64,000 nt of DNA, from positions 1 through 64,000 of the forward strand of contig NZ_JAPJIV010000026.1 of the NCBI RefSeq assembly GCF_026241895.1. Reading direction: 5' to 3'. Origin of the DNA: Pseudomonas sp. RIT-562 (lineage in GTDB: Bacteria > Pseudomonadota > Gammaproteobacteria > Pseudomonadales > Pseudomonadaceae). Every line of letters starts with the position of its first letter. The stretch's first letter is position 1. The position numbers were made by a program, and so were the translations under genes. Shown in pieces: positions 16,934-25,645 of the stretch. The notes beneath the pieces are model-generated. The model had not been told where the DNA came from and searched no databases. It saw nothing but the letters and a program-made list of their open reading frames with translations.

Positions 16934-18316
16934 ATGCACGACGCCTCGACCAACCCACGCAGCGCCATCTGGCTGCCGATCTTCGCCGGACTCTGCGCCA
17001 GCCTGGTCAGCATCGGCCTCGCGCGGTTCGCCTACACGCCGTTGATCCCCTCGCTGATTCAGGCCCACTGGTTCTCCGCCAGCGACGTGGTGTACCTGGG
17101 CGCTGCCAACCTGGTCGGGTATCTGATCGGCGCCTTGATTGGCCGACCGCTGGCGCAGCGGACGTCGAACACCTGCGCCCTGCGGCTGATGATGGTCGCG
17201 GTGACCCTGGCCTTTTTCGCGTGCGGCTTTCCGTTGTCGGTCGCCTGGTTCTTCGGCTGGCGCTTGCTGTCGGGCATTGCCGGCGGCGCAATCATGGTGC
17301 TGGTGGCATCGACTGTGTTGCCTCACGTGCCGGCAGCCCGCAGAGGCGTGGCAAGCGGCGCGATCTTCCTGGGTATCGGCCTGGGTATCGCGGGCTCCGG
17401 GACTATTGTTCCACCCCTTTTGAGCCTGGGCTTGCAGCAAACCTGGTTCGGCCTTGGTGCGCTGGCCCTGGCGCTGACAGCGGCCAGCTGGTTCGGCTGG
17501 CCGCCAGAAGTACAGGCTGATGCAGTGGTTGCGCCAACAGCACAGGCAAAAACTCCGACTGATCCGGGCGTCTACCTGCTGTTCGCGCAATATGCCTTCA
17601 TGGCGGCCGGGCTGGTCCCAGCCATGGTGTTCCTGGTGGACTACGTGGCCCGCGGGCTGGGCGCCGGCGCGCACGTCGGGGCGCTGATCTGGGTGATGTA
17701 CGGCGTGGGCGCGATCATCGGGCCGGTGAGCTATGGATTTCTCGCCGACCGATTGGGCGCAAAGTCGAGCATTCGCCTGGTGCTGGTAGTGCAAGCGCTC
17801 GCCGTCGGCCTGTTGGCGATCAGCAGTTCCTTCAGCGCGCTGGCGGTGTTGGCGCTGATACTAGGCTCTTTCCCGCCAGGCATTGTGCCGCTGGCTCTGG
17901 CGCGAGTGCACGAACTGGTGCCCAATCATCACCAGCAGCAGGTGGCCTGGAGCCGGGCAACGGTGTCGTTTGCGACGTTTCAGGCGATTGCCGGGTTTGC
18001 TTATTCGGCGTTGTTCAACCTCAGCGGTGGGCAGCATGCGCTGTTGTTCGAGATTGCTGCGGGGGCCATTGTGGTTGCGTTGGTGCTGGAGGTTTTTAAC
18101 CTCAAAAGATCGCAGCCTCGTTTCACGAGTCAGCTCCTACAGGCCGGCGCCAGCCCGGAGGATGTACACAACCAGAAAAGCGCAGCGCGCCGGCTTGATG
18201 CCTTGGTCGGCCCGAAGGCCGCCACGGCCCGGTTGTTGATCGCGGACGCCCCATTAACCACGCTGGCCGAACGCAGGTATTGCGTAGCGGGTAAACCGGC
18301 AAGGATGCCGGTTTAG
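16934..18316 (+). CDS. YbfB/YjiJ-family MFS transporter with repeat-encoded C-terminal tail
   Basis: A 460-codon reading frame. Residues 1 to about 389 are a 12-span MFS transporter of the YbfB/YjiJ type (IFAGLCASLVSIGLARFAYT, LVGYLIGALIGRPLAQR, VPLALARVHELVPNHHQQQV). Family members are about 390-400 residues. At 18102, exactly where the family fold ends (VFNL), the frame enters the 414-bp tandem repeat, and the last ~70 residues (LKRSQPRFTSQ... to CVAGKPARMPV) are translated repeat. The natural stop therefore appears to have been lost. Transport function may survive because the core is intact. It is divergent from a LysR regulator. Substrate unknown. Confidence 0.85.
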   Translation: MHDASTNPRSAIWLPIFAGLCASLVSIGLARFAYTPLIPSLIQAHWFSASDVVYLGAANLVGYLIGALIGRPLAQRTSNTCALRLMMVAVTLAFFACGFPLSVAWFFGWRLLSGIAGGAIMVLVASTVLPHVPAARRGVASGAIFLGIGLGIAGSGTIVPPLLSLGLQQTWFGLGALALALTAASWFGWPPEVQADAVVAPTAQAKTPTDPGVYLLFAQYAFMAAGLVPAMVFLVDYVARGLGAGAHVGALIWVMYGVGAIIGPVSYGFLADRLGAKSSIRLVLVVQALAVGLLAISSSFSALAVLALILGSFPPGIVPLALARVHELVPNHHQQQVAWSRATVSFATFQAIAGFAYSALFNLSGGQHALLFEIAAGAIVVALVLEVFNLKRSQPRFTSQLLQAGASPEDVHNQKSAARRLDALVGPKAATARLLIADAPLTTLAERRYCVAGKPARMPV

Positions 18317-18970
18317 CCGCGCTGGGCCAGGGACGGCCCATCGCGGCGACCCGCTGCGCAATGCCGGAGTGAGGGCACACCGAGCCTAGGCGAGGTGCCG
18401 AGTGGAGGGGCAAGAGCGTTTTGGTTACTTTTGCGCTCTATCAAAAGTGACCCGCCGTAAGGGCGGAACCATAAGCAGCCGTGACCGCAGCAAAGGATAT
18501 GTACGCAAAGCAAGATCAAAAGATCGCAGCCTCGTTTCACTCGACAGCTCCTACAGGCCGGCGCCAGCCCGGAGGATGTACACAACCAGAAAAGCGCAGC
18601 GCGCCGGCTTGATGCCTTGGTCGGCCCGAAGGCCGCCACGGCCCGGTTGTTGATCGCGGACGCCCCATTAACCACGCTGGCCGAACGCAGGTATTGAGCA
18701 GCGGGTAAACCGGCAAGGATGCCGGTTTAGCCGCGCTGGGCCAGGGACGGCCCATCGCGGCGACCCGCGGAGCAATGCCGGAGTGAGGGCACACCGAGCC
18801 TAGGCGAGGTGCCGAGTGGAGGGGCAAGAGCGTTTTGGTTACTTTTGCGCTCTATCAAAAGTGACCCGCCGTAAGGGCGGAACCATAATCAGCCGTGACC
18901 GCAGCAACGGATATGTACACAAGGCAAGATCAAAAGATCGCAGCCTCGTTTCACTCGACAGCTCCTACAG
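18102..18970. repeat. 414-bp tandem direct repeat (two full copies plus start of a third)
   Basis: TCAAAAGATCGCAGCCTCGT occurs at 18102, 18516 and 18930, an exact 414-bp period. Copies at 18102-18515 and 18516-18929 are nearly identical; the third stops at 18970 after CAGCTCCTACAG. Each unit starts with a REP-class half arm and then carries a structured 279-bp core (18226-18504 and 18640-18918) that recurs at 53493. The core contains several hairpins, for example AAACCGGCAAGGATGCCGGTTT. No convincing gene lies in 18317-19027. Confidence 0.9.
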
Positions 18971-19027
18971 TAAAACGATGAAAATTACGGTCCCATCTCT
19001 TACATCCTTTGAATACAGGCCACCGAC

Positions 19028-20026
19028 ATGACCCTGCCACAAACCATGACCTTGATCGAAATCACCCAACCTGGCGGCCCCGAGGTCTTGCAGCCGCGCC
19101 AGGAACCACTGCCCACCGCAGCCGCCGGCGAAGTGCTGATCCGCGTGCACGCCGCCGGGGTCAACCGCCCCGACGTGATTCAACGCACCGGCAAGTACCC
19201 GATGAAGCCTGGCATGAGCCCGATTCCCGGCCTGGAAGTGGCCGGTGAGGTGGTCGCGATCGGCGCGGGTGTCAATGAATTCATCGTTGGTGACCGGGTT
19301 TGCGCGCTGACCAATGGCGGCGGCTATGCACAATACTGCGTGGCGCCGGCCAGCCAGACCCTGCCGATTCCCGACGGCATGGACTGGATTCACGCGGCCG
19401 CCGTCCCGGAAACGTTCTTCACGGTGTGGGCCAACCTGTTTGACATCGGAGGCGCCAGCAAGGGCCAGCGCGCACTGGTTCATGGCGGTACCAGCGGGAT
19501 CGGCACCACCGCCCTGATGTTGTGCCGCGAGTTCGGGGTCAAGGCGTTCGCCACCGCGGGCAGCGAGGACAAGTGCGCGGCGATTCGCCAGTTGGGCGCC
19601 GAAGCGATCAACTATCGCGACCAGGATTTTGTCCAGGTCATTCAAGACAAGACTGCTGGCAAAGGCGTGAATGTGATTCTCGACATCATGGGCGGCTCGT
19701 ACCTGAACCAGAACATCGCAGCGCTGGGCATGGACGGTCGCCTGGTCATGCTGGGGTTCCTGGGCGGCGCAAAAGCCAATGAAGTCGACCTGATGGCGAT
19801 CCTCGGCAAGCGCGCAACCATCACCGGTTCGCTGATGCGCTCGCGTACCCGGGAGGAAAAAGCCTCGATTGCCGAACAGCTGCGCGAGTACGTCTGGCCG
19901 GTGCTGGCCGCCGGGCGCTGCGTGCCAATGATCGACAAGGTGTTTGCCCTGGCCGAGGCATCCCAGGCGCATGCGCGGATGGAAGCTGGCGATCACATCG
20001 GCAAGATCGTGCTGCAGGTGGATTGA
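19028..20026 (+). CDS. NAD(P)H-quinone oxidoreductase (zinc-free MDR, PIG3-like)
   Basis: A 332-residue medium-chain dehydrogenase/reductase of the quinone oxidoreductase type. It has AAGVNRPDVIQRTGKYP, the cofactor-binding loop VHGGTSGIGTTALMLCREFG, and FLGGAKANEVDLMAILGKRA, as in PIG3/TP53I3-like reductases. Zinc ligands of alcohol dehydrogenases are absent. It should reduce quinones with NADPH in the cytoplasm. Its final 47 bp, with stop and downstream palindrome, are duplicated at 20164. It follows the repeat array directly, without an obvious operon partner. Confidence 0.9.
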   Translation: MTLPQTMTLIEITQPGGPEVLQPRQEPLPTAAAGEVLIRVHAAGVNRPDVIQRTGKYPMKPGMSPIPGLEVAGEVVAIGAGVNEFIVGDRVCALTNGGGYAQYCVAPASQTLPIPDGMDWIHAAAVPETFFTVWANLFDIGGASKGQRALVHGGTSGIGTTALMLCREFGVKAFATAGSEDKCAAIRQLGAEAINYRDQDFVQVIQDKTAGKGVNVILDIMGGSYLNQNIAALGMDGRLVMLGFLGGAKANEVDLMAILGKRATITGSLMRSRTREEKASIAEQLREYVWPVLAAGRCVPMIDKVFALAEASQAHARMEAGDHIGKIVLQVD

Positions 20027-20340
20027 AATAAAGAGCCTGTAGCAGCTGCCGAGGCACGAAGGCTGCGTTGCGTGTCCGCAGGACCGCCCTCGGGGGGCCG
20101 CTGCGCAGCCCAACGCAGCCTTCGTGCCTCGGCAGCTGCTACGGGGATTTCGGTGGGGTCAGGATGGAAGCGGGCGATCACATCGGCAGGATCGTGTTGC
20201 AGGTGGATTGAAATGAAGAGCCTGCGTTGCGTGTCCGCAGGACCGCCCTCGGGGGCCGCTGCGCAGCCCAACGCAGCCTTCGTGCCTCGGCACCTGCTAC
20301 GGGGAATTCGGCGGGGTCGGGATTGGTTGGGGTCAGCTGT
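19979..20340. repeat. 185-bp tandem duplication of a gene 3' end plus palindrome
   Basis: The last 47 bp of the quinone oxidoreductase and its downstream palindrome (19979-20163) are repeated from 20164 (ATGGAAGCGGGCGATCACAT...). The first palindrome, 20039-20142, is complete (GTAGCAGCTGCCGAGGCACG ... complement). In the second copy the left arm has lost about 27 bp between two CTG triplets. The second copy of the coding end has no promoter or start of its own and is debris. The gap 20027-20413 holds nothing else. Confidence 0.85.
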
Positions 20341-20413
20341 CGATATTTTTCCCGCCTGCGCCGCGCATCTGTTAAAACCCGAACTTCAGTTTTTCCGATG
20401 GTGAATCACCGCT

Positions 20414-21370
20414 ATGCGCTCTTCCCTCCTCCCCCTGCTGCGTCGCCGCTGGCTATCGCTGCTGTGCATGGCTGCGCTGATTGTCGGCCTGCCGGTGAGT
20501 TGCGGGGTGCTGGAACACAAGGAGCGCGAGCTGCTGTTTCGCATCGAGCCGGGGACTGCCGGCTGGTATCGGGGCCTGCCCAAGGACGTCCAGGAATTTG
20601 ACATCAAGCCCTCTGGATTCAAGGCCGGGCAATCCCTGCACGCCTGGTGGTGGCCGGCGGCGCGCCGTGATGCGCCGTCAATCCTGTACCTGCACGGGGT
20701 GCGCTGGAACCTGACTGGCCAGGCCTTTCGCATCGAGCAATTGCGCGCAATGGGCTATTCGGTGCTCGCCATCGACTACCGCGGCTTTGGCCAGAGCAAG
20801 GGCGACCTGCCGTCCGAGGCCAGCGTCTACGAAGACGCGCGTGCCGCCTGGGAGCGCTTCACGGCGATGCAGCCCGACGCCAGCAAGCGCCTGATCTATG
20901 GACATTCCCTGGGCGGCGCGGTGGCGATTGACCTGGCGGCCGACCTCGCGGCCCAGGCGAAAAACAACCACGCCCCGGTGCCGGTGCGCGGCCTGGTGAT
21001 CGAGTCCACCTTCACCTCGCTGGGCGATGCAGTGGCCCAGGTGGCCAATAACAATCTGCCAGTCAAATGGCTGCCGGTACGCTGGCTGCTGTCGCAGAAA
21101 TTCGCTTCGATCGACAAGATCGTCGACATCGACATGCCCTTGCTGGTGGTCCATGGCCTGGCCGATCCGTTCATGCCGTCGCGCTTCAGCCAGCAGCTGT
21201 TCAACGCCGCCAATGAACCCAAGCGCCTGCTCCTGGTGCCGGGTGGAACGCACAACAACAGCATGAGCCTGGGCGGTGCGCAGTACCGCCAGGCGCTGGA
21301 AAACCTGATGCAAGCCAAGCCGCCGCAGATGGCCGGGCCTGCCCTCACCCGGACCGCGCACGACTCCTGA
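20414..21370 (+). CDS. membrane-anchored alpha/beta hydrolase
   Basis: A 318-residue protein with an N-terminal signal anchor (LSLLCMAALIVGLPVSCG; the Cys could be a lipidation site although the lipobox is atypical). The hydrolase fold of the ABHD13/BEM46 type follows: LYLHGVRWNLTGQ, AIDYRGFGQSKG, the nucleophile elbow IYGHSLGG, an Asp in VVHGLADPFMP and a His in GGTHNNSMS. The catalytic triad is intact. Probable location is the periplasmic face or outer leaflet. Substrate unknown. It is convergent with the ABC transporter, with only 3 bp between the stops. Confidence 0.88.
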   Translation: MRSSLLPLLRRRWLSLLCMAALIVGLPVSCGVLEHKERELLFRIEPGTAGWYRGLPKDVQEFDIKPSGFKAGQSLHAWWWPAARRDAPSILYLHGVRWNLTGQAFRIEQLRAMGYSVLAIDYRGFGQSKGDLPSEASVYEDARAAWERFTAMQPDASKRLIYGHSLGGAVAIDLAADLAAQAKNNHAPVPVRGLVIESTFTSLGDAVAQVANNNLPVKWLPVRWLLSQKFASIDKIVDIDMPLLVVHGLADPFMPSRFSQQLFNAANEPKRLLLVPGGTHNNSMSLGGAQYRQALENLMQAKPPQMAGPALTRTAHDS

Positions 21371-21373
21371 AGG

Positions 21374-23188
21374 CTAGCGGTAACCCTGGGCCTGCAGGTG
21401 GAACAGCTGCGCATAACGCCCATTGGCCGCCACCAGGCTGGCGTGATCGCCCCGTTCGAGAATCCGCCCCTGTTCGAGCACGATGATGTGGTCGGCATTG
21501 CGCACGCTGGAAAACCGGTGGGAGATCAGCAGGGTCATGCGCCCTGCGGTGTGTTCGCTGAAGTGTTCGAACACCGCCGCTTCCGCTGCCGGGTCGAGTG
21601 CCGAGGTCGGCTCGTCGAGAATCAGGATATCGGCGTCGCGGCGCATGTAGGCACGGGACAAGGCAATCTTCTGCCATTGCCCGCCCGACAGCTCCTGCCC
21701 ACCGGCAAACCAGCGACCCAGTTGAGTCGCGTAACCGCGGTCCAGCTGCTCGATGAACGGTGCGGCCATGCCTTCACTGGCAGCGGCCTGCCAACGCTGT
21801 TCATCGTTGAACGCCCGGGTATCACCCACGCCGATATTTTCCCCGACGGTGAACTGGTAGCGGATGTAGTCCTGGAAAATCACCCCAATGCGCTGCCGCA
21901 ACGCCGCTTCTTCCCACGCTTGCAGGTCGCTGCCGTCGAGCAGGATACGCCCCTGGTCGGGACGATACAGGCGAGTCAGCAGTTTGATCAGGGTGGTCTT
22001 GCCCGAGCCGTTTTCCCCAACCAGCGCGACGCTGTGACCCGGCACCAGGTGCAGGTCGATACCTTCCAGGGCCGCGCGACTCGCCCCGGGATAGCGAAAG
22101 CCGACGTTCTCGAAGCGCAGGCCATCGCCCGGCACCGCGCCTACGGTCAGATGACCACTGTCGGCGACTACCGGTTCGCCCAGGTATTCGTACAGGCTCG
22201 ACAGGTAGAGGCCATCTTCATACAGGCCACTGATGGCGCTGAGGCTGCTGCTCACCGCTGATTGCCCCTGCTTGAACAGCACCAGGTACATGGTCATCTG
22301 GCCCAGGGTGATGCTGCCGTGAACGGTATCGACCACCACCCAGGCGTACGCCAGGTAAAACGCGCCCGTGCCCAGCAACCCGAGGACAAAACCCCAGCCG
22401 TCGCGGCGCAGGGTCAGGCGTCGGTCCTCGGCGTAGAGACGGGCGAAGGTGTCGCGATAGCGCTGCAACAGCAGCGGCGCGAAGCCGAACAGCTTGACCT
22501 CCTTGATGTAGGCCTCGTGGGACAGCAGGGTCTCGATGTAATTTTGCTGCCGGCTTTCCGGCGCGCGCCGGGTGAACAGGCGGAACGCATCGCCGGAAAA
22601 ATGCGCCTCGGCGAAGAACACCGGCAACGCCCCCACCACCAGCAACGCCAGGGCCCAGGGCGAAAAATGCACCAGCAGCACGCCGAAGCTGATCAGCATG
22701 ATCAGGTTCTGGATCAGCCCCAGCGACTTCATCACCAGCGCCAGCGGCCGGGTCGACGCCTCGCGCCGCACGCGCACCAGCTTGTCGTAGAACTCGGAGT
22801 TTTCGAACTGCACCAGGGACAGGGTCTGGGCTTTCTCCAGGATCATCGTGTTGACCTTCTGTCCCAACTGCACCCGCAGCAGCGACTGCTGGACCGACAG
22901 CGCGCGCTGGGCCGCAGACAACAAGGCGAGCACCCCCGCCTCGAACAGCACGTAACGCACCACTGGCCACAACGGTGCACTGCCCTGCTGCGCGTGCAAC
23001 TGCATGGCGAACACCACCGCATCGACAATGCGCTGGCCCAGCCAGGCGGCCAGTGCCGGCAGCATGCCGGCAATCAGGGTGGCGATCACCAGGCCGATGA
23101 ACAGCGCGCGGGAAGTGCCCCAGACCAGAAGCAAGGCGCGTCGGGCCTGGTCGAGCAAGGAGGTGACGCGATTCAGGGCGACTGGCAT
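21374..23188 (-). CDS. ABC transporter, fused permease and ATPase (exporter type)
   Basis: A 604-residue half-transporter. Six hydrophobic segments span residues about 20-330. The nucleotide-binding domain follows with Walker A LVGENGSGKTT, signature LSGGQWQKIALSRAY, Walker B ILILDEPTSALD and the switch His in LLISHRFSSVR. It should work as a homodimer in the inner membrane, exporting a lipid, peptide or drug-like molecule. No partner outer-membrane factor is nearby, and it does not look like part of an operon. The membrane-protein gene at 23236 lies just upstream in the same direction (47 bp). Confidence 0.9.
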   Translation of the reverse strand: MPVALNRVTSLLDQARRALLLVWGTSRALFIGLVIATLIAGMLPALAAWLGQRIVDAVVFAMQLHAQQGSAPLWPVVRYVLFEAGVLALLSAAQRALSVQQSLLRVQLGQKVNTMILEKAQTLSLVQFENSEFYDKLVRVRREASTRPLALVMKSLGLIQNLIMLISFGVLLVHFSPWALALLVVGALPVFFAEAHFSGDAFRLFTRRAPESRQQNYIETLLSHEAYIKEVKLFGFAPLLLQRYRDTFARLYAEDRRLTLRRDGWGFVLGLLGTGAFYLAYAWVVVDTVHGSITLGQMTMYLVLFKQGQSAVSSSLSAISGLYEDGLYLSSLYEYLGEPVVADSGHLTVGAVPGDGLRFENVGFRYPGASRAALEGIDLHLVPGHSVALVGENGSGKTTLIKLLTRLYRPDQGRILLDGSDLQAWEEAALRQRIGVIFQDYIRYQFTVGENIGVGDTRAFNDEQRWQAAASEGMAAPFIEQLDRGYATQLGRWFAGGQELSGGQWQKIALSRAYMRRDADILILDEPTSALDPAAEAAVFEHFSEHTAGRMTLLISHRFSSVRNADHIIVLEQGRILERGDHASLVAANGRYAQLFHLQAQGYR

Positions 23189-23235
23189 GCGGTACTGGAC
23201 CCGGCGGAGTAATGGCGTGAGTGCGCCATGGTACT

Positions 23236-24381
23236 TCAGCCAGCGGTCGGGGCGGTCACTGTGACGGCAGCTGTTTTCACCTTAGCGGTTGGGCAGACAT
23301 CCACTCCCACCAGACCCGCACGTGGGACGAACTGCACCGCCTTGGTATCGGACTTCCACAATCGTACGAAGTACGTGCCGTCCGCTTCGGCGATGACCCG
23401 CAACGGGCGGCTGAAACCGGCTCTGTCGGGATCGGTGATCGATTCGAAGCCTTTGCTCTCGGGGCCGAAGTTGAGGATCGTGCAGTTGCGCGCGCCGGAC
23501 GCCGACACCTGGAAGGCGAACCCGCCCAGCTTGGCGCCTGTCCCCGGGTACATGCCGAGCACAATGACCAGTACCATGACCGCCGTTGCGACCAGCGCCA
23601 CCGGGTTGTCATGGCTGCGCATCTTCATCACGAACAGCGCACCCAGCAGCTGGATGATCCACAGCACCAGCAATTGCGCGAGCATCAGCGGTCCCAGCCA
23701 CCACAGACTGCTCACATAATGCCCCGCGATATCAATCGCCACGATGGTCACGTTGAGTATCACGCCCATCTGCACGAAGGCGGACATCAGGCAGGCAAAG
23801 CGAAAGTCCATCGACAGTGGGCCTTCAATGCCCAATGTCAGCAGCCAATAGTAAATGGCGATGGTCAGCACTGTGCCCAGGAACGCCGCCAGGGCCCAGT
23901 ACCAGGTGCCTGAGACTTGCGAACCGATCACGCTCAGCAACGCGCAGAACGTCCCGAGCACCACCAGGCTGGCCGCCCAACGGCCCAACATGCGGATATG
24001 GCGCTTGCGTTGTTCGGGCGTGGAGCGTCCCAGGGTCAGCTCGTCACTCAAGCGCCGCTGCGAATCGTTGAATCGATGAAACAGCACGAAGATCGGCAGC
24101 AGTACAAACGCCACCAGGATCGTGATGATGAACACCAGGATCGCCGACATCACCGGCAGTGCCGTGATCACCGCCGACGAGGTGATGCTCAGTGGGATCT
24201 TTTCTTCCTGGATGTACTGGTACAGGTACACCCCGGCCATGAGCAGAATGCCCACGGTCAACGGCCAGGCCCGCTCGTTGAGCCACAACAGGCACTGGCT
24301 CATCTGTTTGAAACGATCGGGGGTGGCGGTACGCGGCGGGAGGTTTTCGATATCGGTCACGGCGACAGGCTCCAGTTCCAT
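23236..24381 (-). CDS. multi-span membrane protein of unknown function
   Basis: A 381-residue protein with about eight hydrophobic segments between residues 30 and 290 (WPLTVGILLMAGVYLYQYI, SAILVFIITILVAFVLLPIF, MVLVIVLGMYPG). A soluble C-terminal domain of about 90 residues follows (GFAFQVSASGARNC, GTYFVRLWKSDTKAVQF), which may be periplasmic. I do not recognise the family. The ATG at 24381 was preferred to one at 24426 because it gives an N-terminus without the odd MFSCVRACT lead. It precedes the ABC exporter by 47 bp in the same direction and could be co-transcribed with it. Confidence 0.75.
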   Translation of the reverse strand: MELEPVAVTDIENLPPRTATPDRFKQMSQCLLWLNERAWPLTVGILLMAGVYLYQYIQEEKIPLSITSSAVITALPVMSAILVFIITILVAFVLLPIFVLFHRFNDSQRRLSDELTLGRSTPEQRKRHIRMLGRWAASLVVLGTFCALLSVIGSQVSGTWYWALAAFLGTVLTIAIYYWLLTLGIEGPLSMDFRFACLMSAFVQMGVILNVTIVAIDIAGHYVSSLWWLGPLMLAQLLVLWIIQLLGALFVMKMRSHDNPVALVATAVMVLVIVLGMYPGTGAKLGGFAFQVSASGARNCTILNFGPESKGFESITDPDRAGFSRPLRVIAEADGTYFVRLWKSDTKAVQFVPRAGLVGVDVCPTAKVKTAAVTVTAPTAG

Positions 24382-24437
24382 GGGGGCAGGCACCAGGACT
24401 GTACAGGCCCGAACGCAGGAAAACATCGGGCCTGTGC

Positions 24438-25478
24438 TTAATCAGAAACGTCCGTCAGACCTTTCACCGAGCCGCCCTGGAAGCGCGCCCGATATTTGCC
24501 CGGACTTTCCCCGGTCCACTTCTTGAACGCCCGATGGAACGCGCTTGGCTCCTGGAAACCCAGGCGCTCGGCAATGTCGCCGATGCTCGCACGGCTCTCG
24601 CGGAGCTGCTCGAATGCCACGCCGCGGCGTACTTCGTCCTTGATTTCCTGGTACGAACAGCCTTCACGCTCGAGTTTGCGGCGAAAGGTGCTGGGGCTCA
24701 GGTGCTGCTCCAGGGCGAACGCCTGCAATGTTGGCCAGTCGCTGTACGGGCTGTTGCGCAAGCGCTGGTGGACCTGCGAAGCCAAGCCATGCTGGTTGCG
24801 AAAGCGGATCACCAGCCACTGCGGCGCAGTGCGCAGGAATACCTTCAGCGATGCCAGGTCCTGGACCACGGGCAGGCGCAGATAATGGCTGGCGAACTCG
24901 ATCTCGGTACGCTCGGCGCCGAGCGTCAGGTTCGGGCCCCAGAGCAGACGGTCATCGCTCAAGGCCACTCGCGCATGGCGAAAGTCGGCGCGGTCGATCG
25001 GGATGCGCCGCCCGCCCAGCCAGCACAGCAGGCTGATCATCAGCACCATGAAGGTCTCTTCGCCGAACCGGCTGACATCGGGGTTTTTCGCCTGGGAGTC
25101 CAGGCTGATCACCGCACGTTTGCCGCGCACGGTGAGCGTGCCGCGAAAGTCGCGCAGGAACAGGCCGAAGTTGGCCAGGCACTGGCGCATCGCCTTGTGC
25201 AGGTCGGGTTCCTGGATCAACGCCCGGCAGATCAGGGCAAACGCACCCGGCGGCATGCCATGGGAGTCGAGCAGGAAAAACTCGTCGTCGAGCTCACGGA
25301 TCAGCATCAGCCACAGCGCGGCGAACGCGCTGGCAGGCACTCGCGCCGTGGGCTGGTCAATCAGCACCGGGTCGATGCCGGCCTGTTGCAGCAATGCCGC
25401 CCGGCGCAATGGATCGGCGCCCAGCTCCTGAACCATGGCTTGCACAAAGTAGGCGGCGACCGAATCCTTTTCCCGCAT
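24438..25478 (-). CDS. AraC-family regulator (arabinose-binding-like N-terminal domain, OruR type)
   Basis: A 346-residue protein. The long N-terminal domain (about 1-230) is of the type found in Pseudomonas OruR/ArgR-like AraC proteins (AYFVQAMVQELGADPLRRAA, ALICRALIQEPDLHKAMRQC). The C-terminal AraC domain has LSPSTFRRKLEREGCSYQEI and IAERLGFQEPSAFHRAFKKW. The start was taken at ATG 25478. It is divergent from the 3-hydroxyacyl-CoA dehydrogenase gene at 25646, the likely target. Confidence 0.9.
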   Translation of the reverse strand: MREKDSVAAYFVQAMVQELGADPLRRAALLQQAGIDPVLIDQPTARVPASAFAALWLMLIRELDDEFFLLDSHGMPPGAFALICRALIQEPDLHKAMRQCLANFGLFLRDFRGTLTVRGKRAVISLDSQAKNPDVSRFGEETFMVLMISLLCWLGGRRIPIDRADFRHARVALSDDRLLWGPNLTLGAERTEIEFASHYLRLPVVQDLASLKVFLRTAPQWLVIRFRNQHGLASQVHQRLRNSPYSDWPTLQAFALEQHLSPSTFRRKLEREGCSYQEIKDEVRRGVAFEQLRESRASIGDIAERLGFQEPSAFHRAFKKWTGESPGKYRARFQGGSVKGLTDVSD

Positions 25479-25645
25479 GTGAACGCTTAACTCCCCGAAA
25501 TTCGAATGGCAAAAAACGCCAGTTGCGTTGAACAGTTGCGGCATAGGACAACCGCCCTGCCCGCTCTAGACTCGCGGCCAATAGTACGCTTTTGGCTGCA
25601 TCGGCGGCCAAGGTATCGCACGGTTTTGAGCGCAAGGACTGGAAC

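Noticed and set aside
18317..19027. Small genes within the 414-bp repeats
   Set aside because: Frames there (ending RYCVAGKPARMPV or RPPRPGC) are copies of repeat DNA found in different frames elsewhere in the window, with no ribosome sites.
25592..25645. Longer start for the hydroxyacyl-CoA dehydrogenase
   Set aside because: The extra codons lack similarity to the family, and AAGGA stands correctly before the ATG at 25646.
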